A stretch of 64,000 nucleotides of DNA from Hypericum androsaemum. Lineage: Eukaryota > Streptophyta > Magnoliopsida > Malpighiales > Hypericaceae. The stretch is from the NCBI GenBank assembly GCA_963995505.1, contig OZ023186.1, positions 2,418,001 through 2,482,000 of the forward strand, given 5' to 3'. The first letter of the stretch is position 1, and each line of letters begins with the position of its first letter. The position numbers were made by a program, and so were the translations under genes. Of the stretch, positions 21,111 to 33,831 are shown piece after piece. The notes beneath the pieces were generated by a model that was not told where the DNA came from, did no database searches, and saw only the letters and a list, made by a program, of their open reading frames with translations.

Positions 21111-23899
21111 AAAAAGAGCCCCCCATTTGAAAAAAAAGGGGCAACGGGCGATTTTTTGGCAAAAATCTCCCTTTTCTCAAAGCCGGCGCCGCCTGTGCCG
21201 GTGACCGGGCGCTCGCCCATGGCGCAGCCCCTCCGGGCCCGGGCCCTCCTCCGGTGACTCCCTCGTTGAGTTTTTAGTCTGGGTCCCCCTATTTGCTCCC
21301 GTGATGTTTTTCCCTTTTCCCATTTTTTGGGGAATTGTTCATGTCACGACCCGAATCGATGGTCGTTGACCGACGCTAGACCCTAATCCGTTTACAAAAT
21401 ATAATGAGTTTAGCCAGTCTCAAACGTATTTTAACTTTACAAATCATACATGTTTACAAATTCAAGATGATAATTATATCTTACATTTATCCCAAGATCA
21501 AAATGAATTGTGTAACTACGGAGCTTCTAGATCAAAGAGCAAAATACAAATCAGAGACCCCAATACCAGTCCCGAAGAACAAAGTGGACTAGACACAATC
21601 AGAATAGATCTCCGGACCAACACAACTCATGTACAAGTTCCTGCAAAACTGGTGAGAGGGGGTGAGTATTTTGGAACACCTCGTAAACAAATAACATATG
21701 CATCGCAATTTATTTAGCCACTCAATGCACAAATATACCTAACACATGCATATGACTAACATGGCAATTGAATCATGCAGACATGTACATTATCATAAAG
21801 TCATACTTACGAGATGAAAAAAAATATTAACATATAATCAAAAAGGCACAGAAACATGAGCAAACTATGCAACGTCCCATACCGTCACGTAATTTGACAC
21901 ATGAACACATAATTACAAAATCAAATCACAACACTGGACGAATATTTGGCAGAATCTAAATTGTGTCACTCCCTCTCTAACACGAGGATACCATATCTCA
22001 AAGGCGCCATCATCAACCCACCTCCTCGGCCAAATAGTTCCGCCCGCCGGAAAGCAACCATATCATATCAGACCAACCTCATCGGCCAAATAGTTCCGCC
22101 CGCCGGAAGGCAACCCTATCATATCAGAATCCATTTATCCTCAGTATATGTGCACATATGCCAACATTCCCGGTTGGTCACGGGTAGATCTGCCTACTAA
22201 TCGTCCACATCATATAACGGAGCCATCCATATCATATAGATCTTTCCATCAAACAAATTCATAGGTTCCAAACGAATCAAACACATACAATGCCCCGTCT
22301 GGGCCCAATTAACCAAACTCTTACAAGTCATAATGTCACATCATAATGCTCATACGGAAAATGCACAATATGCACTCAAAGTAACAAATTCAGATCATGA
22401 CAAATAAATAGAGTGCGCCAAAGAAAACACGAATCACATATTATTTGTTTACCAATTTTGTTCGATGATATCTGAATCGATCGTACACCTTCCAATTCAC
22501 ACATTTCTTTCACTTGGAATCAAATTCAAATTGAGTCAAGTGTTCTTGAAGTTTTCCACCTCGGAAGTACATCCTCGAACCTATTAAAGCAAGATACTTC
22601 AACTAGGTTGGTACAAACTTTATCTTAGGCCAAATAATTTAACTGTCTTTCCAAATCTTTCGACATGTTTTACCACCAATCTTTTTCACCATCACAGTTT
22701 CCCATTTCATAATTCTCCTTTAAATCCTCATCCATTATAGGCTAAATAACCATTATAGCCATGGCGTATTACGACTCTCTTCACTAGAAGTTTGATATAC
22801 CTTTAATTTACAAACTTGATTAATTAGTTTCGCTACCGTTCCTTGTCAAATTCACTTTGTCTTCTTTACTCATGCATATTTTTATCTCAATGGTAAATAC
22901 AAATTTCCAACATCGAAATAGTTAACTCCTTGGTCACTTCTTTCCTCTATTTCTTTTATGTTTTGTGCTCCAAATTATGAACATTGAAAGCTTGTTGTAC
23001 ATATCGTATCTCATTCTAGACTTATAATTTCTTTTTTTTTTCAAGATGATTTACTTACGGTTTGTATATAGTTGTTCTCACCTACTTTCCTACTAATTAG
23101 AATTTAAACTTTCCGGTTACGTTTATTAATAATTCAAATCCACATATATTATTCAACTATAAGTAAACTTTCTATAATCCATCATACTTAAATAATAAAG
23201 ATAAATTTACCTTTACTAAGATTCCTTCTTTACCTCGATGGCTACTTCTTCATTTTTTTTTCCGCTCACCCTTTTTTTATTTTCCTTTCTTTGGTTTTCC
23301 ATTTTTTTTAAGGGTACTTTTGGTAATGACCAAAGAAATTCTAATTTTGGTGGAAACATTAGTTTTATAGCAACTTATATTCTACCGCCTCACTTTTGCT
23401 TGCTGTCACTTTAATTTTACAGCCACGTCTCATTCCCTTTTTTTTATTCTCTTGGTTAACTTTCTTTCCTTTTTATTGTCCTTATCTTTTGGTTAAAAGA
23501 TAAACTTAACCAACGTTTTACTCCTCTTTTATTTCCCTTCTATAATTCATAATTGTGACCAAGTTTCCTTTTATTTAGCCACGTATCTCTTTCTTTCACT
23601 TTCAGTTGCCACGTTTTTCTCTTCTTCTTCTTTTTTTACTTCATATTTATCTTGGTTAATTTAGTATTACAAATAGATAGCTCTCATTTAAATTAGTTTA
23701 TTTTTTTAGTTCACAAACTTAATATTATTTAGTACCTCAATTTAACTCATACCAAATTATAACTTATCACATTTTTAATATTTCTCTATGACCAATTTAC
23801 ATTATTATTTTCTAATATAGTATATTCTTATCTTACGAAATAACTTAGCATACTTGGTTAAACCTAATTAAGCATAACTCACATGGTAGGGTATTACAA

Positions 23900-24560
23900 A
23901 TTCGTGCAGACATCCCTCCTTTTCAAAGAGTTTTGGTCGGCCGAGACCCTAGATTGGTATCACCAGTCTTGGGTCAGGGCCGGTTGGTACCAGCTCGATT
24001 CCACTTGGAGATTGCTAGCCCCCGTCCTTGCAGTCTCGTAGTGTCCCGAGTGGTTCACTCCACGTGTACCCATCCCCATATAAAGAGTTGTTTGGAACGA
24101 GGAATACATAGGAGTTTCAGGTAGTTGATCATAACGGAACACACCCGACAATGGCGGAGCGGTGGCGAAAGGCATGTGACCGGTCCATGGTTGCACGAAG
24201 GTTGGTCGGATGGGTAGCACTTCTTCCACACGCCTAACAACAGACTCCTCATAGCACTTCTGTGGGATGAAGGTGGCATATGTCTCCATCAGAATGACGG
24301 GTCTATAGAACTCTTCATAGCTCTTTCGAGCAACATATGAGGCATATGACTCCATCGAGATGATGCTTCTCTTAGCTGGCTCTTTGGAGGAAGCCGAAGT
24401 AGACGAGTTCTTTCTTGCATCAACTGAGATGCAGAAGGTGTTGGCTCCTTAGAGGGAACCGGTGCAATAAAGTTGTTGGTTGTCTTAGTTGAGCAAAGTA
24501 AGACCGCCTTCTCAGACGCCCTCCTTAGTCCCACCGAGCGTGCCAAAAATATCTTGCGAG
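23900..24560 (-). pseudogene. Remnant of retroelement 5' internal region
   Basis: On the minus strand ttttggcacgctcggtggga (about 24,551-24,532) resembles the sequence just inside the 5' LTR of Tat/Ogre-type Gypsy elements. Downstream an open stretch encodes two related segments, MESYASYVARKSYEE and METYATFIPQKCYEES, a short internal duplication. I do not recognise a domain. It is probably the start of a decayed gag region. Stops and frame changes are frequent, so no protein is expected. Confidence 0.4.
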
Positions 24561-25239
24561 AATAAGTGAACAAGTAACCCGAGATGGATCCGGAGTGGTC
24601 GTCCCAAGGTCGGTCTAACTATGCTAGGCTAAGCTAAGCTAAGCTATAAACTACGGACTATGGGCTAAGGAAAAGAAAAGCAACAATGATAAGTAAAGTA
24701 GTTGTGTGTTGTATTGTGGATCCCTATTCTCTCGCCTGAGCCCTCCTTATATAGAGTGCCTTGACTTAACCTCCGCGCCTTCAGAATAAGAATTCCTAAA
24801 CTACCTACAAGACCTTCAGCTCCAAGTCTCAATCCCGAGAGATCCGCATCAAGTTATTTGTTCCTAATATGATGGGATCCTCTCGTCTCAGTACAACCCG
24901 TCTTCCTTAAATGAGCAGATCCCGTTCTCGAATAGGAAGCTTTCAAAATGTGACGACCAAGCAATCGCAGCCTAAAGAGGAACTTACCAAGTCTTGCCAA
25001 ATATTGAGAATCTTGGCTCAAGTTAGGAAAATATAGATCATCCTGACCTTCTCGAATCTCCCACACAAAATCTTGGCTCAAGTCCGTCATCGCCCAAGAC
25101 GGACATCTCGTCAGGCCCAAAGTGAATCCCAAAATGGGCTCAAGCTAACGGCCTCCTCAACCAAAGTGGACATATTCTCAGAATCGCCTTCCCGCTTACG
25201 AAGGTCAAATGAGCTTCCCACTCGGGTCCAAGTTGGCTT

Positions 25240-25620
25240 CTCACCTTCGGCTTCTCGCTCGGCTTCTCGCCTTAGGCTCCTCACTCGTCTTCTCACCTTA
25301 GGCTTTCCGCCTTAGGTTTCTCGCTCGGCTTCCCACCTTAGGCTTCTCGCTCGGCCTCTTGCTGTAGGCCTCTCACTCGGCCTCTCGCCACTCGGCCACT
25401 CGCTCGAACTCTCGCTCGGCCTCTCACCGTAGGCCTCTCACTCGGCCTCTCGCCACTCGGCCTCTCGCCATTTGGCCTCTCGCCGTAGTCCTCTTACTTG
25501 GCCTCTTGCCACTCAGCCTCTTGCTCAGCCTCTCGCTCAGCTCCTCGCTCAGCCTCTCATTGTAGGCCTCTCACTCGGCTCCTCGCTCGTGCTTCCCACC
25601 GTCCTCTCGCCTATGTAAGT
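25240..25620. repeat. Degenerate 12-nt tandem repeat (ctcggcctctcg type)
   Basis: About thirty imperfect copies of words such as ctcggcctctcgc, with interspersed gtaggcctctca units, make a strongly strand-asymmetric C/T-rich tract. It continues more loosely to about 25,740 as tctcgcccgggctc units. It lies in the non-coding part of the LTR-type element. No coding role is evident. Confidence 0.75.
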
Positions 25621-26048
25621 GAGAAGAGTTCTCGATCAGACTCGCCCACGTGGGTGAGAGGAGCCTCTCGCCCGGGCTCACCAACGTGAGCGAGAAGAGT
25701 CTCTCACTCGGGCTTGCCTACGTGAGCGAGAGGGGCATCTCGCCTGGGCTCCACTTACCGACAAGCCCGAGCCAATTCCCGCACATCCGGGGATAGATCG
25801 TCATCAATCTGAGATATTAATTTTGCGCTCAAACATGATCATATTAAATTTAAAATTCAATTATTTGAAACTAGCTTAACTTATTAGTCGGTCTAAATTA
25901 CATCTAGCCAAATCGCTAGAAAGTCCTGATCACTAAATTAAATTTCTAAATTTCTATTCTTCTCAAATATATTATCACTATGTTACCGAATGACTTAGCA
26001 TACTTTATCAAACTTAACTTATTTCACATTGCATAGTCGGGTTTTACA

Positions 26049-27740
26049 GTTCACCTTCCTCAGAGTTCCGCCGCCACCCCTCGACTCTGTCGCCCTGCCA
26101 GTGGTGCCCGAGGCTCCGGCGACCCCCCCCCCCCCCTGGAGTCTCTGGAATGGGTCCCCCGCAATCGCCCCCGCGATCAATTTTCTCCTTCTGGGTACTG
26201 TTCATCTGTTTGCGTTCTCCAGGCCATCGACGCTCCCGACCCCCTCTGCGCCTCCGATGGTCTTCTTCAGACCTCAGTCGATCCTCTCGGAGCTTCCTAG
26301 TGGTTTGGCTCCTGGCTCTTTTGCCTCCTCGATACATTTTTAATGGGCGGCGTCAAACCTGAGTTTTTTGCCCGCCGTCGCTTCGGCTTCCTATGGCATC
26401 TCAGGTCTCCCAGGCCTCGCTGATGGTCTTTCAAGTGCTCCCTAGCATCTCTGTCGTCACTGGGGTGGTCCGATTGTTGTCCCGCTTCTTGCTCCACTTC
26501 TGCCGACAGAGAGCCCTAATTTCTCCCCCTTTTTCTTTTCGACGCCAGAGGCCCTTTGGGCTGCCTATTGCTCCTCCATAAGGGGTCATTCGCCCTCTCC
26601 ATCCTCATTGATGGGCTTGCAGCTCCCTAAGGGGTCTCTACAGCTCACACCCGCGGTCGGGTTCAGCTTCTTCTCCGCCGCTACTCCTCAGTCCACGGGC
26701 ATGGTCTCTCCTGGACTTTTGTAAGCTGCCCTAGTCCCCGGTGAAGCTCTAAGAACCTCAGTCATAGGGGGTTGCCATGATCTGCATTTGGACGGGTCAT
26801 TTCCATTGCTACCCGTTTCAACAGGCACTGGTTTTGACTCCATTGACAGGGGAGTCTCGTTCGTTCCTCCCTCTTGCTCTTCGTTTGATTTGATAAGTTA
26901 TGCCTCTGTTTCTCTTGATTTTTTGCTACAGCAAAATCTTGTTTCGGTTCAGCCTCAATTGATGCATTCTTTGGCTAGGAAGCTGCCCAATTCGGCCACG
27001 TTGACGAAGTCGACGGTGTCGACAATATGCCCTATTTCGGGACTGCTCACTTAAGGGTTACCCTCTTCATGTTCCGGTGCAATAGCGGTTGGGGTTGACC
27101 CCATTTCCAGGGATGTCCCGTCCTCCCTCTGTGCTTTGCCTGCTCCTTTGCCATCCTCTGTTACTCTTACGAGTTCTTCTACTCCTTCTAAGTAGGGCCG
27201 AGTGTTACCTCCTTCAATTCTTGGTAACTCGCAACCGACTCCTATGCCAGAGCTTCCCTTGTCTTTCTTGCAGCATGGTTGGTCGGGTTTGGAGGAGCAA
27301 AGAACCCCAGTCGTAAGAGATATTCATGACTTGCCTGGATAATGATCACTCTCTTCGTCTCCCGTGAATGTAGGGACTGAGGTTGATCCCATTGATAGGG
27401 AAGTGCCTGTCACTTCCCAACCTCCTCTTTTGGCCTCGAACTTAATTGTTGTCTTGCAAAAGCTGTGTGCTCAATGCTTCTTGCCACAGGACCAATTTGA
27501 CGCCCAAGCTCACGCCCAAGCTATTGCAGAGGTGCTCTCCTCCTTTGCGACCCCCAACTTTCCCCCCTAGACGCTAGATGCTCTTTGGATGCTACCAATA
27601 TGGTTTCGACTGTGCAGTCCAGCTCATCGGAACAGTTACGGGCAGGTTAGCCCTCCCCTCTGGATGCGGCTACCTCGGCCTCTGCCCTCCCTACCCCAGT
27701 ACCTGGGAGGCACTCCTATGCTGCCCTAGCACGCTCACAG
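26049..27740 (+). pseudogene. LINE 5' region and N-terminal ORF1 with three internal repeats
   Basis: GC-rich sequence resuming the LINE after the GTTCA duplication, including a 14-C run at about 26,123. Three related peptide segments recur: TGFDSIDRGVSF (about 26,830), VGVDPISRDVPSS (about 27,088) and VGTEVDPIDREVP (about 27,370). They are spaced 250-285 bp apart with similar flanking words (cactctcttc, catgttccggtg). This indicates an internally repeated region of about 90 codons per unit, now broken by stops and frame changes. Confidence 0.55.
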
Positions 27741-27746
27741 CTCGGG

Positions 27747-29403
27747 GTGTGGTCCTACAATGGTAATGCTATTAAACCTGTGATCAAAGGAGATCGCCCT
27801 ACTATTGTCCTTGACAAGGATCATTCTGCCATGTGTGAAAACTTTGGCAAGCTTGCATTTATCGGTCATTTGATCACCCCGAAAGGGACTAAACCTTGTT
27901 CATGTTTTGAAATGCGAGGTGTCTTGGAAAAAGCTTGGTCAGTCTCGGTTTGGCATATGATCTCTCTTAGCATGGGCTTCTATGGCTTCAAGTTCAAATT
28001 CATTATTGACAGGGACAGCATTTGGCAATCATCCTCCTGAAAAATGCAATATGGGACCTGGTTTCTACAACCCTGGGTCCCGTATTTCAAACCATCGAGA
28101 TCCACCTCGTCTTTGGCTAAGATTTAGATCAAGTTAATCAGTCTAAGCATGGAAAATGTTACTCCTGACATCATTTTTGGCCTTGCTCTTGTTGTTGGAG
28201 AGCCTGTCAGAGTTGACTCGGACGTGTTAAATAGATTAAATGGCATTCTTGTGCGTGTTTTGGTGGAAGTTGATATGAGTAAGGTCATGCCGGATAAAGT
28301 TTTGCTTAAATTAACTAATGGCAGCTCCCTCATTGATATTGTGTTAAAGAGCTTCCGAAATTTTTCAGTCACTGCAAGGTTGTTGGCCATTTTGACTCCT
28401 CTTGTCTCAAGCTTCATCCGAGATAGGAAGGCGGGGTTAATGCGACTAGGAAGAGTGACATTGCTCAGGGAAAGAAAAAGGTTATTAAAAGTGGCCCTTC
28501 TCTTGCGAAGGGGGGTCGTCTAGCCTCAAATGAAGCTAGTCTGAGAGTTTCGCAGCAAAGAAGGGGTTTTAGCTCTACCCAACCTCTACATTCTACTGCT
28601 CCTGTTAACCTAGCTGAAGTAACAACTTCAAACGCTTTTGATACATTGCTCTCCATTAATGAATCTGCTGAGGAGGAGACTATGGTGATTGAGAAGGCGA
28701 AGGTTATTGTCATTGGCACTTGTCTGAACTCCCTGGCTGATTTAGTTCAAACTTTGGCCACAAGAACTTTTGTTCTGGTTTCTTCTCCATGCGAGGATCA
28801 AGTCAGCCACTTGGGGGGCACTTCTCTAGCCTCCTCTCCTGCCCCCCATGACCTTGAAGGATCAGCCCCACGAAGCCCCATTTCCTCTTCTTCGGAGGAG
28901 CTCATGGTGGAAGAAATTATGGTCTTTCTCCCTTTAGATTCAGCTCAAGTTGGTATTGTTTCCAAGCCTTCCAATGACCACGCTACTGAGATTTCTGATC
29001 AGGTGATTTCGGCTCTACCTGAGCACTTGGTTTCAGACCGATCTCCTATTGGGGCTCAAATTTTGGATAGCTCTTCTGTTGACACTGATTTGGCCATTTT
29101 GGAAATGATTAGAGATAGGCGCGGTCTTGCCATGAACTCTCCTCGGGATTCGGTACAGACTGGCATGACTCACTGCATTTTAGACGAGAGTGTCGCACCC
29201 ATTCCTGGTCGTCGTCTCCCTGGGACTATTTTAAATAACTTCCTGGACTCTCCCTCTCAACACCTGATGTATACCATTGGCTCGGGAGGTTGGGCGAATG
29301 TGGTGGAGGAGGAGCAATTGGAAACAAGAAGCATAATGACTAGAAGTCAATCTGCACGGCCTTCTGTGTCGTCCTCTGATGACCTGCCCTCGGGGGCAAA
29401 ATG
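27747..29403 (+). pseudogene. LINE ORF1 (nucleic-acid-binding protein), broken
   Basis: The segment SYNGNAIKPVIKGDRP, then FGKLAFIGHLITPKG, resembles the ORF1 of plant L1-type LINEs with a DUF4283-like fold that binds element RNA. PDIIFGLALVVGEPVRVD at about 28,165 also fits that region. A low-complexity acidic and serine-rich tail runs to TRSQSARPSVSSSDD and the stop at 29402. Frame breaks occur near 28,040 and 28,520. The last open part (28,646-29,404) overlaps the ATG of ORF2 at 29,401 by the ATGA arrangement common in two-ORF LINEs. Confidence 0.7.
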
Positions 29404-29849
29404 AATATTCTTTTTTGGGATATTAGGGGTATCGGGGATGAGCACTCCCGTACCTAGCTCAGGGAATATTGCTTAAAGTATCATCCTCTGTGGTTAGCAA
29501 TTGCAGAAACCTTAGTGGACTTTGCTTCTATTTATGATTGGTTTTGGTATTCCCTCGGTTATCGTCTGGTTGGGTCCAACTGCAGAGCTCATAAAATTTC
29601 CAATATTTGGGTTCTTACCAGACAGCCGACGGGTTTTGAGGAGGAGGTTGTGCTGTGTTCTTCCCAAGCTCTGGTCTTCTAAACCTCTTGGCAACAACGC
29701 AGCTTCCTGCTTGGCTTTATTTATGCTCATGTTCGCTACTACCATCGTCGTGAGATTTGGGATCCTCTCATGCTTCTCCCAGATCTTCAAAGGTTCTAAT
29801 GGGTGACTTTAACACTGTTCTGCCTTCCTATTTAGCAATCTTGCATGGA
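29401..29849 (+). pseudogene. LINE ORF2 endonuclease, N-terminal half
   Basis: ATG at 29401 opens MNILFWDIRGIG, the start of an apurinic-type endonuclease (usually N-x-R-G at this place; here D replaces N). IAETLVDF provides the second motif with its catalytic Glu. Stops and frame changes follow. The Athila element interrupts it at 29849 inside the MGDFNTVLPS segment, and it resumes at 38422. Confidence 0.8.
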
Positions 29850-31420
29850 TGATGAGTGTGAAAACACTCTATCATCTATGTATGTTTTAGTGTTGATTTT
29901 CTATTGTTTCTAGTGTTTTTGTTTGTTTTATATCGTCGTATTGTTATTTATTGTTCTTTGAACGTTTTAGTGTAGTTATTGTGATTTTCATTAAGTTTTG
30001 TTCTTGTTTATTTCAAGGAGGCTTTGTGGTGATGCGGGGAGGATATTGGTGTACTTTGGAGAGCGTCAACGACGATCGGATCAGCCTTGAAGAATGGTGC
30101 ACGATCGGGAAGGCGACGACATTGGGCAAACTGACCTCGAGCAACTTAAATGAAGATAACTTTTGCATATGAAGTCCAATAGAGACGAGTGAGGCGGTTC
30201 TAGAAAGAAGACATCTGGAGGTACAACTTTGTCTTTATGGTATTCTTCAAATTCGAAGTTGAAGAGAGTCAGAAATGCGCATGAAGTCAAGCTTTAAATC
30301 TGAGGACTCGCCTGACCGAAATCGGCCAAAATTCCGGGACCATTCCGGAATTTTCCATGACGTTTCTTGGCTGCCATCCCACCACTTCTTGGCTGGAATT
30401 CCACTACCAAACTCCCCATACTCCACTACCTTTCATTGTCTCCCACTACTTCCACTTTCCCACACATTCCTCCACTGCACCATAACCTCCACCATTCACT
30501 CTCATCCTTCACCTTCCTTCCAACCAAAAAGGTGGCTGCTCTCCCTCCCTTGGACAAAAAACCGTGGCTCACCATTGAAGAGGACAGGAGAGAAAAACGT
30601 GGCCAAGAAGAAGAAGCTAGGAGAGGAAGCCATTGTTGAAACTTGTGTAGGGAACTTGAAGGAAGAATATTGGATGGTTGAAGACCATTTTGAGCTTTCT
30701 CTTACTCTCTCTTTAAATGTTCTTGCTTTGCTTGCTTTGTTCAATGGATGTTTTGAGATGTTTGTTGAACATGTGTGAGTAGTTCATTTGTGGGTTAGGT
30801 GCCTTGATGGCATCTACTTAGCCTATGGTTTTGTGGGGTTAATATGCTAAGGTTTATGAACTAGTTAATGTGTTTAATGCTTAATCTTGCTTGATCACCT
30901 TGATTATGAACTAAGTTAATTCTAGTCACCGAGAGGGGTTAGGATTAACGGACCATTTAACTAGTTGAGTTGAAACCTATTGATGAGAGATCACCTTAGG
31001 TGACTAGTTGTCCAAAGGATGGTGATTATAGTTGGTGATTAGTTACGTTAGATGGCTAACTTGTCGCGAGAGCGTGGTTAGTTCATCTAAGTCTAGTTAA
31101 AAATCGATTTAGACTAATTTGTCGCGAGAGCATTGATTAGTTGCCTTCGAAACATTCGGACCATAACACGAACTTAATAAACCCAATATGCCATTTGGTT
31201 ATTTAGTTGTCATTGGAACCAAGCCCACTCTTTCCTTAATTGTTTAAATCTTCTCATTATTTAGTCGTAGTAGTAACCAACTCGTGTAGGAATTGACAAA
31301 TCCATCACTCGTAGTCCTAAACTAGTGGTAAAGTCGAATTTGCGGCCTAGCTTAGTCCTTGTGGGACGACAATCCCGTACTTACTCATTATTGCAAGAGG
31401 GGTGAAAAACCTTCCTTTCA
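29850..31420 (+). repeat. Athila 5' LTR
   Basis: 1571 bp, TGATGAGTGTGAAAAC at the start and CCTTCCTTTCA at the end. Nearly identical to 36842-38416; differences include a 20-bp local duplication (tttgtctcccac) in the 3' copy and a short deletion around 37,160. Confidence 0.95.
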
Positions 31421-31440
31421 ATTGGCGCCGTTGCCGGGGA
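31421..31440 (+). other. Athila primer-binding site region
   Basis: attggcgccgttgccgggga immediately follows the 5' LTR. This is the conserved PBS region of Athila elements, usually assigned to tRNA-Asp. Confidence 0.85.
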
Positions 31441-31559
31441 TTAAGTACTAGACGCTTAATTTGGCTTACGAACTTGGATTGGGATATTTATTTTTTGTTT
31501 ACTTGGTTACTGTTACTTAGTGCCTTTGTTGTTTATCTTACAAGGTACTAATTTGTCGC

Positions 31560-33300
31560 ATGCGCTCAACTCGCTCAACGAACAACATTCCGATCGGAGT
31601 AGACGTTGACATTGGATACTTGGAAAGGGTATTGCGACAAGAGAGAAGGACACAAGCAAGGATGAATCAACAACCTCATGTGCAAGAAGCTCCATAAGGA
31701 GCTCCGCAAGGTGATGCACAAGGAGGTGGAGTTCCTCGAAGGTCTCTCATAGACTATGCTAGGCCCACCTTGAGAGGGGCAATGTCTGGAGTTCCTAGGC
31801 CTACTATTCAAGCAAACACCTTCGAGATTAAGCCAGCGGTGATTCACATGCTCCAAGCTTCGGTCCAATTCTATGGATTACCGAATGAAGATCCCAACGA
31901 CCATATTGCTAATTTTCTGGAGATAGCCGACACCTTCAAGCACAATGGAGCTACCGACGATGCTGTGAAGCTGAGGTTGTTCCCATTTACCTTGAAGGAC
32001 CAAGCAAAGATATGGTATAAGAATCTGGTTGGGACAACAATTACAACATGGGAAGAGCTAGGTAATGCCTTCATTGACAAGTATTTTCCCTTCTCCAAGA
32101 CAAATAGACTCATTAAGGAGATTAACAACTTCCAACAATTCGAGAATGAGTCGTTGAGTGAAGCTTGGGGGAGATTCAAGGGATTACAAAGGAGTTGTCC
32201 ACACCATAATATATCAGAGGAGTCTTTACTCCAAACTTTTTACTTTGGTCTTGGACCCTCTACAAGGGGGACGGTTGATGCCGCCTCTAATGGATCCTTT
32301 TTTAGAAGAGAGAGGATGATGCCTACCACATCGTGGAAGAATTAGCAGCTACAAACATCCTTATGGCAAATGAGAGAGGAAGACAACCTATAAGCCAGCA
32401 AAAGGGAGTGATTGATATTGATGTTGCCTCCTCTATTCAAGCCCAATTGGCATTGTTGGCAAGAAAAGTGAACGATCTTAGCTTGAACAATACCAATGTG
32501 GCAGCCGTAAGGACGACTTGTGAAGCATGTGGGAATGTTGGCCACGGGATGCAAGAATGTGCTATGATGAACACGGAAGTGGAGCAAGCACACTTTGTTG
32601 GTGGCCAAGGACAAGGCCAAAGCCAAGGAGCAAATAGGATGGGAAATAACCCATATTCCTCCACCTACAATCCGGGGTGGAGAAATCACCCAAACTTCTC
32701 TTGGAAGAGAGAGAATAGTGGCGAGAACATGGCGATTGTTTCGGATAAAGGACTTCCTCTTCGTACTGCACAACAAGGACCTCCTCCGGGTTTCCAACCA
32801 CGTTTTTCCTTGATGGATCGGATGGGAATTATTGAGGAGAGGTTTGACAAGATGGAAAAGTTTATGCAAGAAGTTGGAGGGGTGGTTAGCCAACAAAGCC
32901 AAATTTTGGCAGCCATACAACAACAAGCATCAACGCAAGATAACCTTGAACAAATTCTTAAGGGGCAAGCAACCGCCATGCATAATATAGAGAGGCAACT
33001 TGGGCAAATAGCAAATGCAAGTGCCCACAGAGCGCCCGGCTCTCTTCCAAGCTCCACGGAGGCTAATCCTCGAGGAAATGTGTGTGCAATTTCTTTAAGG
33101 AGTGGTAAGGAAATAGCTTCTCAAGAGGCAACCCAGAAGAACAATGATGATCCTATGGAAGCCAATGAGGAGGAGAAAGAAGTAGAGGCAAAGAGAGAGA
33201 GAGAAGTCCATCGGTTGAGAGTGCTGAAGAAGAAGTCTATATGCCACCTCCACCTAAAGCTCCTCGACTACCATTCCCTCAAAGAGTGAAGAAGAAGAAT
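31560..33300 (+). pseudogene. Athila gag, broken
   Basis: The ATG at 31560 opens MRSTRSTNNIPIGVD. A TAA at 31695-31697 interrupts it, after which the same frame continues through the retrotransposon Gag core: NDHIANFLEIADTFK, LRLFPFTLKDQAKIW, and FIDKYFPFSKTNRLIKEI. A frame change at about 32,305 precedes EELAATNILMANERG. A CCHC knuckle CEACGNVGHGMQEC lies at about 32,517-32,560, and the tail is rich in glutamine. Another frame change near 33,230 ends the open stretch. Intact Gag would build the particle. Confidence 0.88.
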
Positions 33301-33372
33301 GTGATGGATGACAAGTTTATTGGCTTCATGGAGAAGATGAAGAACATCTAGATCAGTATTTCTTTTCTTGAG

Positions 33373-33807
33373 ATGTTGGATCAATTGCCGCAATACTCGA
33401 AGTTTCTCCAAAGATCTCTCATCTCTAAGAAGAGGAAGTGGAAAGATGGAGAGACGGTAGCCCTCACAGAGAAGTGTAGCTCTCTCATCTCCAAAGATCT
33501 CCCGACAAAGTTAAAAGATAAAAGGAGTTTCACTATTCCTAGTTTTGTTGGTGACGTTGAGTTTCCCAAGTGCTTATGTGATTTAGGCGCTAGCATTAAC
33601 TTGATGCCTTTGTCTATTATGAGGCGACTTGGTTTGTGTGAGATGAAACCCACTTCTATGCGTCTCCAATTGGCAGACCAAACCATGAAGAAGCCATTCA
33701 AGGTTGTGGAGGATGTCTTGTTGAAGATTGATAAGTTCATCTTCCCCGTGGACTTTGTGGTGCTGGATTTCGAAGAGGACAAGAGCTGTCCACTAATTCT
33801 TGGCTGA
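33373..33807 (+). pseudogene. Athila aspartic protease region
   Basis: LPTKLKDKRSFTIPSFVG, then the active-site motif CDLGASINLMPLSIM and LQLADQTMKKPFKVVEDV, the standard protease of Athila elements. A TGA at about 33,805 interrupts the ILG-PFLNTARALVDV continuation. The catalytic Asp is present. Confidence 0.9.
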
Positions 33808-33831
33808 CCGTTTCTCAACACGGCACGTGCC

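Larger units (their letters stand above)
21342..26048. mobile_element. LTR-type element nested in the LINE 5' region
   Basis: It starts TGTCACGACCCG and ends GGTTTTACA, with a perfect 5-bp TSD GTTCA (21337-21341 and 26049-26053). The end of a first terminal repeat appears at 23898 (acttagcatacttgg...gggtattaca) and is echoed at 25990-26048 (acttagcatac...gggttttaca). The left repeat would thus be 21342-23898, and the right one only a diverged or truncated end. The interior has no recognisable pol domains. A duplicated 60-bp block with ccgcccgccggaa lies at about 22,010-22,110. Probably a decayed, partly deleted Gypsy-class element, possibly with a second element nested inside. Confidence 0.65.

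Noticed and set aside
25240..25620. CRISPR-like repeat array
   Set aside because: The repeats are contiguous, degenerate and without unique spacers, and the genome is a plant's; it is a simple tandem repeat.
30275..30778. Open frame of 167 codons in the Athila 5' LTR, repeated in the other LTRs
   Set aside because: It is in the LTR leader region, differs in frame between the LTR copies because of small indels, and resembles no known domain.
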